NCBI GenBank assembly: GCA_021782365.1
Contig: JAJXVB010000001.1
Location: 186,001-250,000 of the forward strand
Reading direction: 5' to 3'
From: Pseudomonadota bacterium
GTDB lineage: Bacteria; Pseudomonadota; Gammaproteobacteria; Burkholderiales; Gallionellaceae
DNA: 64,000 nucleotides
The notes beneath the pieces are model-generated. The model was not told the DNA's origin. It did no database searches and saw only the letters and a list, made by a program, of their open reading frames with translations. Of the stretch, positions 49,695 through 60,314 are shown one piece after another; position 1 is the stretch's first letter, and each line of letters begins with the position of its first letter. A program made the translations under genes and the position numbers.

Positions 49695-49712
49695 GAGTTA
49701 TCATCCCCGTAA
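49686..49712 (+). CDS. possible eight-residue leader peptide (uORF) before surE
   Basis: ATG at 49686, four bases after GGAGG (49677-49681), reads MLHELSSP then stops TAA at 49710. A second ATG at 49693 is in frame with surE and would add 20 residues to it, served by the same ribosome site at 12 bases. Either the leader peptide is real or surE has the longer start; the canonical surE ATG at 49753 has no ribosome site of its own. Confidence 0.3.
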   Translation: MLHELSSP

Positions 49713-49752
49713 TATTTATATCCTCGCGTCCGGTCCATTCAATCTTTCAACA

Positions 49753-50499
49753 ATGCGCATCCTGATCAGCAATGACGATGGTTACTTCGCGCCAGGACTG
49801 GCGATGCTCGCCGAACATCTCTCGAGCATTGCTGAAGTCGTCGTGGTCGCGCCCGAACGGGATCGCAGCGGCGCGAGCAATTCGCTGACCCTGGACCGCC
49901 CTCTCAAGCTGAAGCGCGCAGCCAGCGGATTCCACTATGTCAATGGAACCCCCACCGACTGCGTGCACCTTGCCGTGACCGGCATGCTCGATTACCAGCC
50001 AGACATGGTTATATCCGGCATCAATACAGGGGCAAACATGGGGGACGACACGATATATTCCGGGACGGTGGCCGCGGCGACCGAAGGCTTCCTGCTTGGC
50101 ATCCCTGCCATCGCCGTCTCGTTAGTCGGCAAGGAACTGAAACATTTCGACACGGCAGCCAGGGTCGTCACAGACCTCGTCAAACGCTTCGCCAACAACA
50201 CCCACCAGTTTCCCTGGCTGCTCAACGTGAATGTTCCCGATGTCCCCTTTGACGAACTTAAAGGTTTAAGAGTGACCCGGCTTGGCAAACGGCACAAGGC
50301 GGAACCCGTGATCAAGGCGCAGAGCCCCACAGGAGAAACCGTGTATTGGGTCGGCGCTGCGGGCGCGGCTCAGGATGCAGGTGAAGGCACCGATTTTCAT
50401 GCGATTGAGAACCGATTCGTCTCGCTGACTCCGCTGCAGATCGATCTGACCCAGTATGGACAGATCGATGCGCTGAAAGGCTGGCTGGAGAAGAAATGA
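49753..50499 (+). CDS. surE: 5'/3'-nucleotidase SurE
   Basis: 248 residues from the start [15 protein letters not shown], which matches the family N-terminus and includes the metal-binding ND-D. Further metal and phosphate motifs: [45 protein letters not shown]. It dephosphorylates nucleoside monophosphates. First gene of surE-pcm-nlpD; upstream leader described separately. A 20-residue longer start at 49693 is possible. Confidence 0.95.
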   Translation: MRILISNDDGYFAPGLAMLAEHLSSIAEVVVVAPERDRSGASNSLTLDRPLKLKRAASGFHYVNGTPTDCVHLAVTGMLDYQPDMVISGINTGANMGDDTIYSGTVAAATEGFLLGIPAIAVSLVGKELKHFDTAARVVTDLVKRFANNTHQFPWLLNVNVPDVPFDELKGLRVTRLGKRHKAEPVIKAQSPTGETVYWVGAAGAAQDAGEGTDFHAIENRFVSLTPLQIDLTQYGQIDALKGWLEKK

Positions 50500-51152
50500 A
50501 TTTGCGGCACAGCGGAATAGGCATGACATCGGCAAGAACCCGGCAGCGCATGATCGCCCGACTGCGCGATCAGGGCATACAGGATGAGGCTGTGCTTGCC
50601 GCGATGTATGAGGTTCCTCGCCATCTGTTCGTTGACGAAGCGCTAGCGAGCCGCGCCTATGACGACGTGTCCTTGCCGATCAATTACGAACAGACCATCT
50701 CGAGGCCTTATATCGTCGCGAGGATGGTGGAAGCGCTCAGGGGATTTTCCGACATGAGGCGCGTTTTCGAAGTGGGCACGGGCTGCGGCTACCAGGCTGC
50801 CGTGCTGGCCCACGTGTTTCCCGAAGTCTATACTGTGGAACGCATCGCGCCTCTTTATGAACGCGCAAAGAAGCTGTTGTCGGATCTCGGGATTCGCAAC
50901 GTCGAGGTGCGCCATGCGGATGGCAATACCGGCCTCGCGGAAAGGTCGCCCTTTGACGGCATCATCCTGGCTGCGGCAGCGCCGGTGATGTCCCGGACAT
51001 TGCGCGAACAACTTGCCATCGGAGGCCGCATGGTGCTGCCCATGGGAACTCAGGAGCAATGGCTTTATCTGATCGAACGCGAGGCATCGGGGTTTCGCGA
51101 ATCCAGGCTCGAGCCTGTGAAGTTTGTACCGCTGCTGATGGGGAAAGCATGA
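50496..51152 (+). CDS. pcm: protein-L-isoaspartate O-methyltransferase
   Basis: 218 residues. Repairs isoaspartyl residues in aged proteins with SAM. Motif I is [17 protein letters not shown], with the PCMT signature in [19 protein letters not shown]. The start overlaps the surE stop (ATGA) and its own stop overlaps nlpD. Confidence 0.96.
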   Translation: MNLRHSGIGMTSARTRQRMIARLRDQGIQDEAVLAAMYEVPRHLFVDEALASRAYDDVSLPINYEQTISRPYIVARMVEALRGFSDMRRVFEVGTGCGYQAAVLAHVFPEVYTVERIAPLYERAKKLLSDLGIRNVEVRHADGNTGLAERSPFDGIILAAAAPVMSRTLREQLAIGGRMVLPMGTQEQWLYLIEREASGFRESRLEPVKFVPLLMGKA

Positions 51153-52030
51153 AAAGAATAGTTGCAGGACTGATCGCGGCAAGTCTCATCGCAGGTTGCG
51201 CATCGGGTGGACATCGCGCGCCGGTGCAGACGACAAGCGCTGCCGCAAGACCGCAAGCCGCAAGCGAACCCACCAAGGTGCATGTCGTGCAAAAGGGCGA
51301 CACCCTATATGGCATCGCGTTCACCTATGGCGTCGACCAGCACGCGCTGGCCGAATTCAACGGCATCAAGAATCCCAACCAGATCAAGGTCGGGCAGCAG
51401 ATCAGGCTGCCTTCCGAAACGGCGCCTTCCGAAACGGCGCCTGCCGAAAAAAAGGAAACACCTCCCGCTCACGCATTCGTCAAGGATCAACCGCGCGTCG
51501 TGAAATATGCCTACAGCGAGGCTGCCGTCGCAAAGGCCGAAGCCGTTCAGGGACCGCCCTCCAAACTCGATACGAAGCCGGAGGCCAAACCTGAAGCCAA
51601 GCAGGATGTCAAAATCGCCAAGCCTGCCGCAGAATCAAAGCCCGAGGCTGACGACGCGGTCGACTGGGGCATGCCTGCACAGGGCAAGCTGATCAGCACC
51701 TTTTCGGAAGCAGAAAACCAAAAGGGCATCGATATCGCAGGAAATCTTGGGCAGCCCGTCTATGCCAGCGCGGCAGGCAAGGTGGTGTACAGCGGAAGCG
51801 GTCTGCGCGGATACGGCAAGCTTCTGATCATCAAGCACAACAAGACCTATCTCAGCGCATATGCCCACAACGACAAGCTGCTCGTGAAGGAAGGCGACAC
51901 GGTCAAAAAGGGCCAGAAGATCGCCGAAATGGGCAAGACCGACAGCGACCGGGTCGAACTGCACTTCGAAGTGCGCCGCCTCGGAAAACCCGTGGATCCC
52001 GCAAATTATCTGCCCTTAGGCAAACCCTGA
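51149..52030 (+). CDS. nlpD: lipoprotein NlpD, LysM and LytM (M23) domains
   Basis: 293 residues. Lipobox in GLIAASLIAGC; LysM domain (HVVQKGDTLYGIAFTYGVDQ ... VGQQIRLPS); a Pro/Lys/Glu linker with a tandem 15-base repeat (51411-51445, SETAPSETAPAE); C-terminal LytM domain. The first metal ligand of M23 peptidases (HxGxD) is replaced by KGIDIAG, so it is a degenerate, non-enzymatic amidase activator, as NlpD/EnvC proteins are. It activates septal AmiC-type amidases. Confidence 0.93.
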   Translation: MKRIVAGLIAASLIAGCASGGHRAPVQTTSAAARPQAASEPTKVHVVQKGDTLYGIAFTYGVDQHALAEFNGIKNPNQIKVGQQIRLPSETAPSETAPAEKKETPPAHAFVKDQPRVVKYAYSEAAVAKAEAVQGPPSKLDTKPEAKPEAKQDVKIAKPAAESKPEADDAVDWGMPAQGKLISTFSEAENQKGIDIAGNLGQPVYASAAGKVVYSGSGLRGYGKLLIIKHNKTYLSAYAHNDKLLVKEGDTVKKGQKIAEMGKTDSDRVELHFEVRRLGKPVDPANYLPLGKP

Positions 52031-52047
52031 TCGAACAAGGAGAGAAC

Positions 52048-52596
52048 ATGAAGAATCCATCCCCACTTCTATTCATCGCTCTCCTTCTTCCCAGTCCTGG
52101 TTTTGCGGACACCGTATTCAAATGCAAAAACCGGGAGGGAGCGCTGGTCTATCAGGATTCCCCCTGCGAGCAGGCGACAGTCGATCAATGGCACACGAAC
52201 GCATATGTTCCGCCGCCCGAGAAGTCCAAGGGAGACGGCTATTACGTTTCCGCAAAAAAGGGGGTGGGCGGCGTCTATCGTCTGGATGGTGAAATCAACG
52301 GCGTAGCGGTCAACATGGTGATCGATACCGGCGCCGCCTTCCTGTCCATCCCTTCCGATCTCGCTCAGAAGCTCAACCTGAAAAAGGGAAATGCGCACAA
52401 CCTGATGTCGGCCAACGGCCCCGTTCAAGGCTATGAAACAACGGTCAAGAGCCTGAAAATCGGCAGAATGGTGATCACCAACATCCCCGCCGTCGTCTCA
52501 CCCAATACCGCAGGCGTCCTGCTTGGCCAATCCGTGCTGGGATCGCTGAAAGTGGAGCAGATGAAGGACGAGCTGCGCCTTTATGCGCCGCAATAG
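52048..52596 (+). CDS. secreted retropepsin-like aspartyl protease with DUF4124 start
   Basis: 182 residues. Signal peptide (LLFIALLLPSPGFA), then a DUF4124-like segment (DTVFKCKNREGALVYQDSPC) and a clan AA aspartyl protease domain with active site VIDTGAAFLSI and second strand GVLLGQSVLGSL. One D-T-G implies function as a dimer. It follows nlpD by 17 bases, where rpoS is found in many relatives. Substrate unknown. Confidence 0.85.
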   Translation: MKNPSPLLFIALLLPSPGFADTVFKCKNREGALVYQDSPCEQATVDQWHTNAYVPPPEKSKGDGYYVSAKKGVGGVYRLDGEINGVAVNMVIDTGAAFLSIPSDLAQKLNLKKGNAHNLMSANGPVQGYETTVKSLKIGRMVITNIPAVVSPNTAGVLLGQSVLGSLKVEQMKDELRLYAPQ

Positions 52597-52678
52597 AACA
52601 AGCGCTTTCCCTGCAAAAATTCCGGCGGGCTGCTAGAATTCACCCTTTGCAACCGATATATTTCTAAGGAACAAGATC

Positions 52679-53599
52679 ATGTCCATGTCCGACCGCGACG
52701 GCTTCATCTGGTACGACGGCAAACTGGTGCCCTGGCGCGAAGCAAACACCCATGTGCTCACCCATACCCTGCACTACGGCATGGGCGTCTTCGAAGGACT
52801 GCGCGCCTACGAGGCGGCAAAAGGCACCGCGATTTTCCGCCTGCAGGAACACACGGACCGCCTTTTCAACTCGGCCCACATCTTCCAGATGAAGATGCCC
52901 TACGACAAGGAAACTCTACTCGAGGCGCACAAGGAAGTGGTGCGCGCCAACAACCTGAAATCCTGCTACATCCGCCCCATCTGTTTCTACGGTTCCGAGG
53001 CGATGGGCATCGCGGCCAAGACGCTCTCGACCCATGTGGCGATCGCAGCCTGGCCCTGGGGCGCCTATCTCGGCGATGAAGGCATGCAAAAGGGCATACG
53101 CGTAAAGACTTCCAGCTTCACCCGCCACCATGTCAACATCAACATGTGCCGCGCCAAGTCGGTGACGACCTATTCCAATTCCATCATGGCGCATCAGGAA
53201 GTTGCAAACGACAACTATGACGAGGCGCTGCTCCTGGATGTGGACGGCTATGTCGCGGAAGGCGCTGGCGAAAACATCTTCATCGTGAAGAAGGGAAAGC
53301 TTTATACGCCCGACCTGACTTCCTGCCTCGAAGGCATCACGCGGGATTCGGTGATCACGCTGGCCAAGGAAATGGGCATAGAAGTGATCGAGAAACGCAT
53401 CACAAGGGATGAGATATATTGCGCGGATGAAGCCTTCTTCACCGGCACTGCAGCCGAAGTCACGCCGATACGCGAGCTCGACCAGCGCATCATAGGCGCG
53501 GGATCCCGCGGCCCCGTCACCGCAAAACTCCAGCAGGCCTTTTTCGATTGCGTCGCTGGCAGGCATCCCGACCACGGCGACTGGCTCAGCTACGTTTAA
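52679..53599 (+). CDS. ilvE: branched-chain amino acid aminotransferase
   Basis: 306 residues, class IV PLP fold. Start [19 protein letters not shown] with AAGGAAC before the ATG. PLP lysine in [12 protein letters not shown], plus [18 protein letters not shown] and GTAAEVTPI, which are the class IV signatures. It transaminates Val, Leu and Ile with 2-oxoglutarate. Next to the CHCC zinc-finger gene. Confidence 0.96.
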   Translation: MSMSDRDGFIWYDGKLVPWREANTHVLTHTLHYGMGVFEGLRAYEAAKGTAIFRLQEHTDRLFNSAHIFQMKMPYDKETLLEAHKEVVRANNLKSCYIRPICFYGSEAMGIAAKTLSTHVAIAAWPWGAYLGDEGMQKGIRVKTSSFTRHHVNINMCRAKSVTTYSNSIMAHQEVANDNYDEALLLDVDGYVAEGAGENIFIVKKGKLYTPDLTSCLEGITRDSVITLAKEMGIEVIEKRITRDEIYCADEAFFTGTAAEVTPIRELDQRIIGAGSRGPVTAKLQQAFFDCVAGRHPDHGDWLSYV

Positions 53600-53610
53600 A
53601 GGACGGGACC

Positions 53611-53802
53611 ATGAACGATCAAAACCAGCGCATCATCGAAGTGACCGCCAAGGACCTTCCGCTTACCTGCCCCATGCCTGACATGGCGTTGTGGAATGCG
53701 CACCCCAGAGTGGTGATCGGTTTCTCCCAGGGAAACGAGGCGCGCTGCCCCTATTGCGGGACACTCTACAGGTTCACCGGCGAGCAGCCCAAAGGGCACT
53801 GA
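53611..53802 (+). CDS. CHCC zinc-finger protein (zf-CHCC)
   Basis: 63 residues. Cysteine/histidine ligands are in LTCPMPDMALWNAHP and ARCPYCGTLYRF, the C-H-C-C pattern of the family that includes mitochondrial complex I NDUFS6. AAAGGACGGG precedes the ATG. The ilvE - zf-CHCC - waaF order is frequent in betaproteobacteria. Bacterial function unknown. Confidence 0.88.
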   Translation: MNDQNQRIIEVTAKDLPLTCPMPDMALWNAHPRVVIGFSQGNEARCPYCGTLYRFTGEQPKGH

Positions 53803-53814
53803 CCCCGGTTCGCC

Positions 53815-54834
53815 ATGCGGAAGATATTGATCATCGGCCCAAGCTGGGTCGGCGACTGCATGCTGATGCAGCCGATGCTCATGCGGCTGAAGGAACGCCA
53901 TCCGGAATGCCGGATCGATGTGCTGGCGCCGGACTGGACTGCGGCATTGCTCAAGGCGCTTCCCGAAGTGCATGCGGCGATCAGCAATCCTTTCCATCAT
54001 GGCGAACTGAACCTTGCAGGGCGCTATCGGCTGGGGAAACATCTTCGCAGGGAAAAATACGACCAGGCGATCGTCCTGCCCAACTCCTTCAAGTCGGCCC
54101 TGGTTCCCTTCTTCGCGCGTATTCCGCTGCGCACCGGATTCATAGGCGAGATGCGCCATGGGCTTCTCAACGATGCAAGGAGGCTGGACAAGGACAAGCT
54201 GCCTCTGATGGTGGAGCGCTTCGCAGCGCTCGCAGAGCCTTCCAACGGAATAATTCCACGCCCGCTTGCCAACCCTGTGCTCTCTGTTTCAAACGATAAG
54301 CGTGATGCGGCGCTGCAAAAGCTTGGCCTTAACCTGAACCAGCCCGTCGCGGTATTCTGCCCGGGCGCGGAATATGGCCCTGCAAAGCGCTGGCCTGTCG
54401 CGTATTTTGCGGAAACGGCCCAGCATCTTCAGAGGCTGGGTTATGCGGTCTGGCTGATAGGCTCTGCAAAGGACAGGGAGGTCGCGGAAAACATCGTTTC
54501 CTTGGGCAACCCCGGAATATACAATCTCTGCGGCGCCACCGACCTTCTTGACGCAATCGCGCTCCTCTCCTGCGCAAACCTGGTGATCAGCAACGACTCA
54601 GGCTTGATGCACCTGGCTGCAGCCTTGAACCGTCCCATGATCGCCATCTTCGGCTCGAGCAGCCCGGAATTCACGCCGCCCTTATCGGACAAGGCAATCG
54701 TGATGAAGCTGGACATCGAATGCAGCCCCTGCTTCAAGCGCGTATGCCCGCTCGGGCACTTCAACTGCATGAACCAGTTGACGCCGGATATCGTGTGGAC
54801 AAAGATCCAGCAGATCATCGCGACAGGCAGATGA
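53815..54834 (+). CDS. waaF: ADP-heptose:LPS heptosyltransferase II
   Basis: 339 residues, GT9 fold. N-terminal ILIIGPSWVGDCMLMQPM and C-terminal NDSGLMHLAAALNRPMIAIFGSSSPEFTPPL are the nucleotide-sugar motifs. CSPCFKRVCPLGHFNCM near the end is typical of WaaF. It adds the second heptose to the LPS inner core at the cytosolic face. It overlaps the next gene (ATGA). Confidence 0.95.
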   Translation: MRKILIIGPSWVGDCMLMQPMLMRLKERHPECRIDVLAPDWTAALLKALPEVHAAISNPFHHGELNLAGRYRLGKHLRREKYDQAIVLPNSFKSALVPFFARIPLRTGFIGEMRHGLLNDARRLDKDKLPLMVERFAALAEPSNGIIPRPLANPVLSVSNDKRDAALQKLGLNLNQPVAVFCPGAEYGPAKRWPVAYFAETAQHLQRLGYAVWLIGSAKDREVAENIVSLGNPGIYNLCGATDLLDAIALLSCANLVISNDSGLMHLAAALNRPMIAIFGSSSPEFTPPLSDKAIVMKLDIECSPCFKRVCPLGHFNCMNQLTPDIVWTKIQQIIATGR

Positions 54835-56192
54835 TGCTGCCCGCGGAAATCTTCAAGGCCTATGACATACGCGGAATTGCAGGCAAGACGCTGACAAAGG
54901 GCATCGTCGAAGCGATCGGCCATGCGATAGGCTCTGAGGCAATTTCACGCGGGCAGAAGAAGATCGCGATAGGCAGGGACGGCAGACTTTCCGGGCCTGA
55001 ACTGATAGAGGCGCTCGCCTCAGGCATCCAGAAAAGCGGGATGGACGCGATCGACCTCGGTTGCGTGACCACGCCGATGGCTTATTTCGCGGCCTTCCAT
55101 CTTGAGACGAATTCTGCCGTGATGCTGACAGGCAGCCACAACCCGCCAGAATACAACGGCCTGAAGATCGTGCTGAACCATGAGACGCTGCACGGCGATG
55201 CGATACAGGCACTGCGGCGGCGCATCGAACATCAGGATTTCGAGCACGGATCTGGAAGCTACAGAAAGCATGACATAGGCTCTGCCTACATCGACCGCAT
55301 CGCATCCGGAATCCGCCTTGCCCGTCCGATGAAGATCGCGATCGATTGCGGAAACGGCGCGGCTGGCGCCTATGCAGGAAGGCTCTTTCGCAAGCTTGGA
55401 TGCGAGGTGCGCGAGTTGTACTGTGAAGTGGATGGACATTTTCCGCATCATCATCCAGACCCCTCAGACCCGAAAAATCTGCAGGACCTGATTGCCGCCC
55501 TGCAAAGCAGCGACAGCGAAATCGGCCTCGCGTTCGACGGCGATGCAGACCGGCTTGGCGTCGTCTCCAAAGAAGGCCGCATCATCAACCCCGACCGGCT
55601 TCTGATGCTTTTTGCAGCCGATGTGCTGAACAAAAATCCGGATCGCAAAGTCATCTTCGACGTGAAATGCACCCGCCACCTTTTCGGCTGGATACGCGGC
55701 CATGGAGGAGAACCCCTGATGTGGAAGACAGGGCATTCCCTGATCAAGGCGAAGATGAAGGAAACAAATGCGATCCTTGCAGGCGAGATGACGGGCCATA
55801 TATTCTTCGCGGACAGCTGGTATGGCTTCGACGACGGCCTTTACAGCGGCGCCAGGCTGCTCGAGCTCTTGAGCCGCAATGCAACGTTCAACGAATTGCC
55901 AGACGCATTCAGCACGCCTGAACTGCACATCCCGACGAAGGAAGGCGAAAATCACGCGCTGCTCATAGAATTGCAAAGGACGGCCGACTTTCCCGATGCG
56001 CTTGAGATCGTCAGGCTCGACGGGCTGCGCGTGGAATATTCATACGGCTTCGGCCTTCTTCGCGCATCCAATACCACGCCCGCCATCGTGGCGCGCTTCG
56101 AGGCGGATACCAAAATCGACCTCATGCGCATACAGGAAGATTTCCGCAGGATACTGAAAGGGAGCGCGCCTCATCTGCAGCTGCCCTTTTAA
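54831..56192 (+). CDS. phosphomannomutase/phosphoglucomutase
   Basis: 453 residues, the AlgC/ManB length. Phosphoserine loop TGSHNPPEYNG, metal loop FDGDADRLGVV, sugar loop GEMTGHIFF and phosphate loop near VEYSYGFGLLRASNTTP are intact. It interconverts 1- and 6-phosphates of mannose and/or glucose for surface polysaccharide and LPS. Two adjacent ATGs (54831, 54834) can serve as start; the first overlaps the waaF stop. Confidence 0.93.
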   Translation: MMLPAEIFKAYDIRGIAGKTLTKGIVEAIGHAIGSEAISRGQKKIAIGRDGRLSGPELIEALASGIQKSGMDAIDLGCVTTPMAYFAAFHLETNSAVMLTGSHNPPEYNGLKIVLNHETLHGDAIQALRRRIEHQDFEHGSGSYRKHDIGSAYIDRIASGIRLARPMKIAIDCGNGAAGAYAGRLFRKLGCEVRELYCEVDGHFPHHHPDPSDPKNLQDLIAALQSSDSEIGLAFDGDADRLGVVSKEGRIINPDRLLMLFAADVLNKNPDRKVIFDVKCTRHLFGWIRGHGGEPLMWKTGHSLIKAKMKETNAILAGEMTGHIFFADSWYGFDDGLYSGARLLELLSRNATFNELPDAFSTPELHIPTKEGENHALLIELQRTADFPDALEIVRLDGLRVEYSYGFGLLRASNTTPAIVARFEADTKIDLMRIQEDFRRILKGSAPHLQLPF

Positions 56193-56205
56193 ATCCTGTC
56201 TTCTG

Positions 56206-56234
56206 TTGATTGTTTTCCTTCCCGATGCTATTTT
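56206..56234 (+). promoter_or_regulatory. promoter for the EAL-HDOD gene
   Basis: TTGATT (56206-56211), 17 bases, TATTTT (56229-56234), 35 bases before the ATG at 56269. Both hexamers are 4-5/6 matches. Confidence 0.5.
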
Positions 56235-56268
56235 CACGGAAAACGCAGCATTTAAACGAAAGATTTGA

Positions 56269-57504
56269 ATGACGACGCAAAACATCTCCGAATTTTTTAT
56301 CGGGCGCCAGTCCATACTCGATAGAGAACAGAACTTAGCCGGATTCGAGCTGCTGTTCCGCTCAAGCCAGAAGAATTCCGCCAGAATCCATGACGACGTT
56401 GCCGCCACCTGTACCGTGATCAACCATGCGTTCAATGAGCTCGGTTTCCAGACGGTATTGGGAAAGCACCGGGGGTTCATCAATTTCAGCGCAGAGATGC
56501 TGATGGACGACATGGTCGAATTGCTGCCCAAGGATCAGGTGATCATCGAGCTTCTGGAAACCATAGAGATCAACGATCTCGTGGTTGAACGCTGCAAATA
56601 CCTCAAATCCAGGGGCTATAAGCTGGCCTTGGACGATGTCGCAATATACTCGAAAGACCTCGATCCACTGCGAGAGTGCATAGACATCGTCAAGATAGAC
56701 CTGAAAGCCACCGACATGGGCAACCTCGCGAACACACTTCTTCAATTGAAGAAATGGCCCGCAAAGCTGCTAGCCGAAAAAGTCGACAATCCGGAGGAAG
56801 CGAAACTGTGCCTGGATGCAGGTTTCCACCTTTTCCAGGGCTATTACTTCGCGAAACCTCTGGTCATCACAGGCAAGCGCATGTCTCATTCAGAGATCGC
56901 GCTCCTGCAACTGCTGGGACTCGTGATGAGCGATGCGGGCACCGATGAAATCGAGAAAATATTCAAGCAGAACCCGGGACTGAGCTTCAATCTCTTGCGC
57001 CTGACCAATTCCGCCGCCGCCGGATCGCGTGTCAAGATCACATCTCTCTCGGATGCGATCATGATATTGGGCCGGCGACAGTTGCAGCGCTGGCTTCAGC
57101 TTCTGATGTACACGAACGACAGGAGCAGCTTTCCCGACCCCCTTCTTCAGCTCGCCGCAACGCGTGGAAAGTCGATGGAACTGCTGGTCAAGAAGATCCC
57201 CGGATGCACGAAGACGATGGAAGACCAGGCATTCATGATCGGGATCATGTCGCTGATGGACACCCTGCTCGGCATACCGCTGGCCGAAATCATCTTGCCT
57301 CTCAATCCGCCTCTGGAGATACGCGATGCGCTGCTTTCAAGAAGAGGGCCGCTGGGAGAGATGCTGGCGATGATCGAACTGCTGGAAAGCTACAACATGG
57401 ACGCGGCGAACGAACTGCTCCAGGATCTATCTCCGCTCGACATCGACCAGGTCAATCATGCACAGCTCGAAGCGCTCGCCTGGACGAGCAGCTTCGAAAA
57501 CTGA
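56269..57504 (+). CDS. EAL-HDOD (YuxH-like) signalling protein
   Basis: 411 residues. An N-terminal EAL-like domain (about 1-200) followed by an HDOD domain (about 200-400). The EAL motif reads ELL (GFELLFR); the loop-6 DDFGTG is replaced by LDDVAIYSKD; the KID strand and the AEKV glutamate remain. Catalysis on cyclic di-GMP is therefore doubtful and it may bind rather than cleave. It converges with alaS with no bases between stops. A second HDOD gene lies at 63.4 kb. Confidence 0.88.
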   Translation: MTTQNISEFFIGRQSILDREQNLAGFELLFRSSQKNSARIHDDVAATCTVINHAFNELGFQTVLGKHRGFINFSAEMLMDDMVELLPKDQVIIELLETIEINDLVVERCKYLKSRGYKLALDDVAIYSKDLDPLRECIDIVKIDLKATDMGNLANTLLQLKKWPAKLLAEKVDNPEEAKLCLDAGFHLFQGYYFAKPLVITGKRMSHSEIALLQLLGLVMSDAGTDEIEKIFKQNPGLSFNLLRLTNSAAAGSRVKITSLSDAIMILGRRQLQRWLQLLMYTNDRSSFPDPLLQLAATRGKSMELLVKKIPGCTKTMEDQAFMIGIMSLMDTLLGIPLAEIILPLNPPLEIRDALLSRRGPLGEMLAMIELLESYNMDAANELLQDLSPLDIDQVNHAQLEALAWTSSFEN

Positions 57505-60114
<2,610 letters not shown>

Positions 60115-60218
60115 ATTCTGCATCCATCTGTCGTGGCAACGGCGGTCATATAACGCCTTATAAAGATGCGAATCATACCATCGCGCGGGCGCCGCCATCC
60201 ACGCTTTCAAATCTTCTG

Positions 60219-60258
60219 TTGACACATAAAAATATTAGAGTATAATGAGATTCTAATA
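60219..60258 (+). promoter_or_regulatory. fully consensus sigma-70 promoter inside a palindrome
   Basis: TTGACA (60219-60224), 16 bases, TATAAT (60241-60246): 12 of 12 consensus positions. TATTAGA (60233-60239) and TCTAATA (60252-60258) form an inverted repeat that brackets the -10 element, as an operator would. Transcription is to the right, where no protein gene follows on this strand. Confidence 0.8.
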
Positions 60259-60305
60259 CTCAGACACCCCCTTTAAGCCTGCAATCCCCCCGCGGGCTTT
60301 TTTTT
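60253..60305 (+). ncRNA. candidate small RNA, about 53 nt
   Basis: Predicted from a perfect promoter (start point near 60253) and an intrinsic terminator ending at 60305. The first 22 nucleotides are unstructured and include ACACCCCC; the terminator loop is AATCCCCCC. Two C-rich single-stranded patches could pair with G-rich ribosome sites. There is no start codon with a frame of useful length. It lies between alaS and the FAD reductase gene, both on the other strand. I do not recognise it as a known RNA family. Confidence 0.6.
60275..60305 (+). terminator. intrinsic terminator
   Basis: AAGCCTGC (60275-60282) pairs with GCGGGCTT (60292-60299), 8 bp with one G-U, loop of 9, followed by a run of T to 60305. 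The T run exists only for rightward transcripts, so it does not serve the leftward flavoprotein gene that ends at 60315. Confidence 0.85.
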
Positions 60306-60314
60306 GTCCTGAAT

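Larger units (their letters stand above)
49418..49752. other. opgH-surE divergent intergenic region
   Basis: 335 bases without a conventional gene. The left part has no convincing opgH promoter. In the middle, TAGAAT (49621-49626) is a plausible -10 for rightward transcription, with a weak -35. From 49636 rightward lie three consecutive hairpins, a ribosome site and an eight-codon open frame (listed separately). A short inverted repeat TGTCG ... CGACA occurs around 49557-49574. Confidence 0.6.

Noticed and set aside
60240-60314. Terminator serving the leftward flavoprotein gene
   Set aside because: The T run is on the plus strand only; leftward transcripts would carry the A run before the stem.
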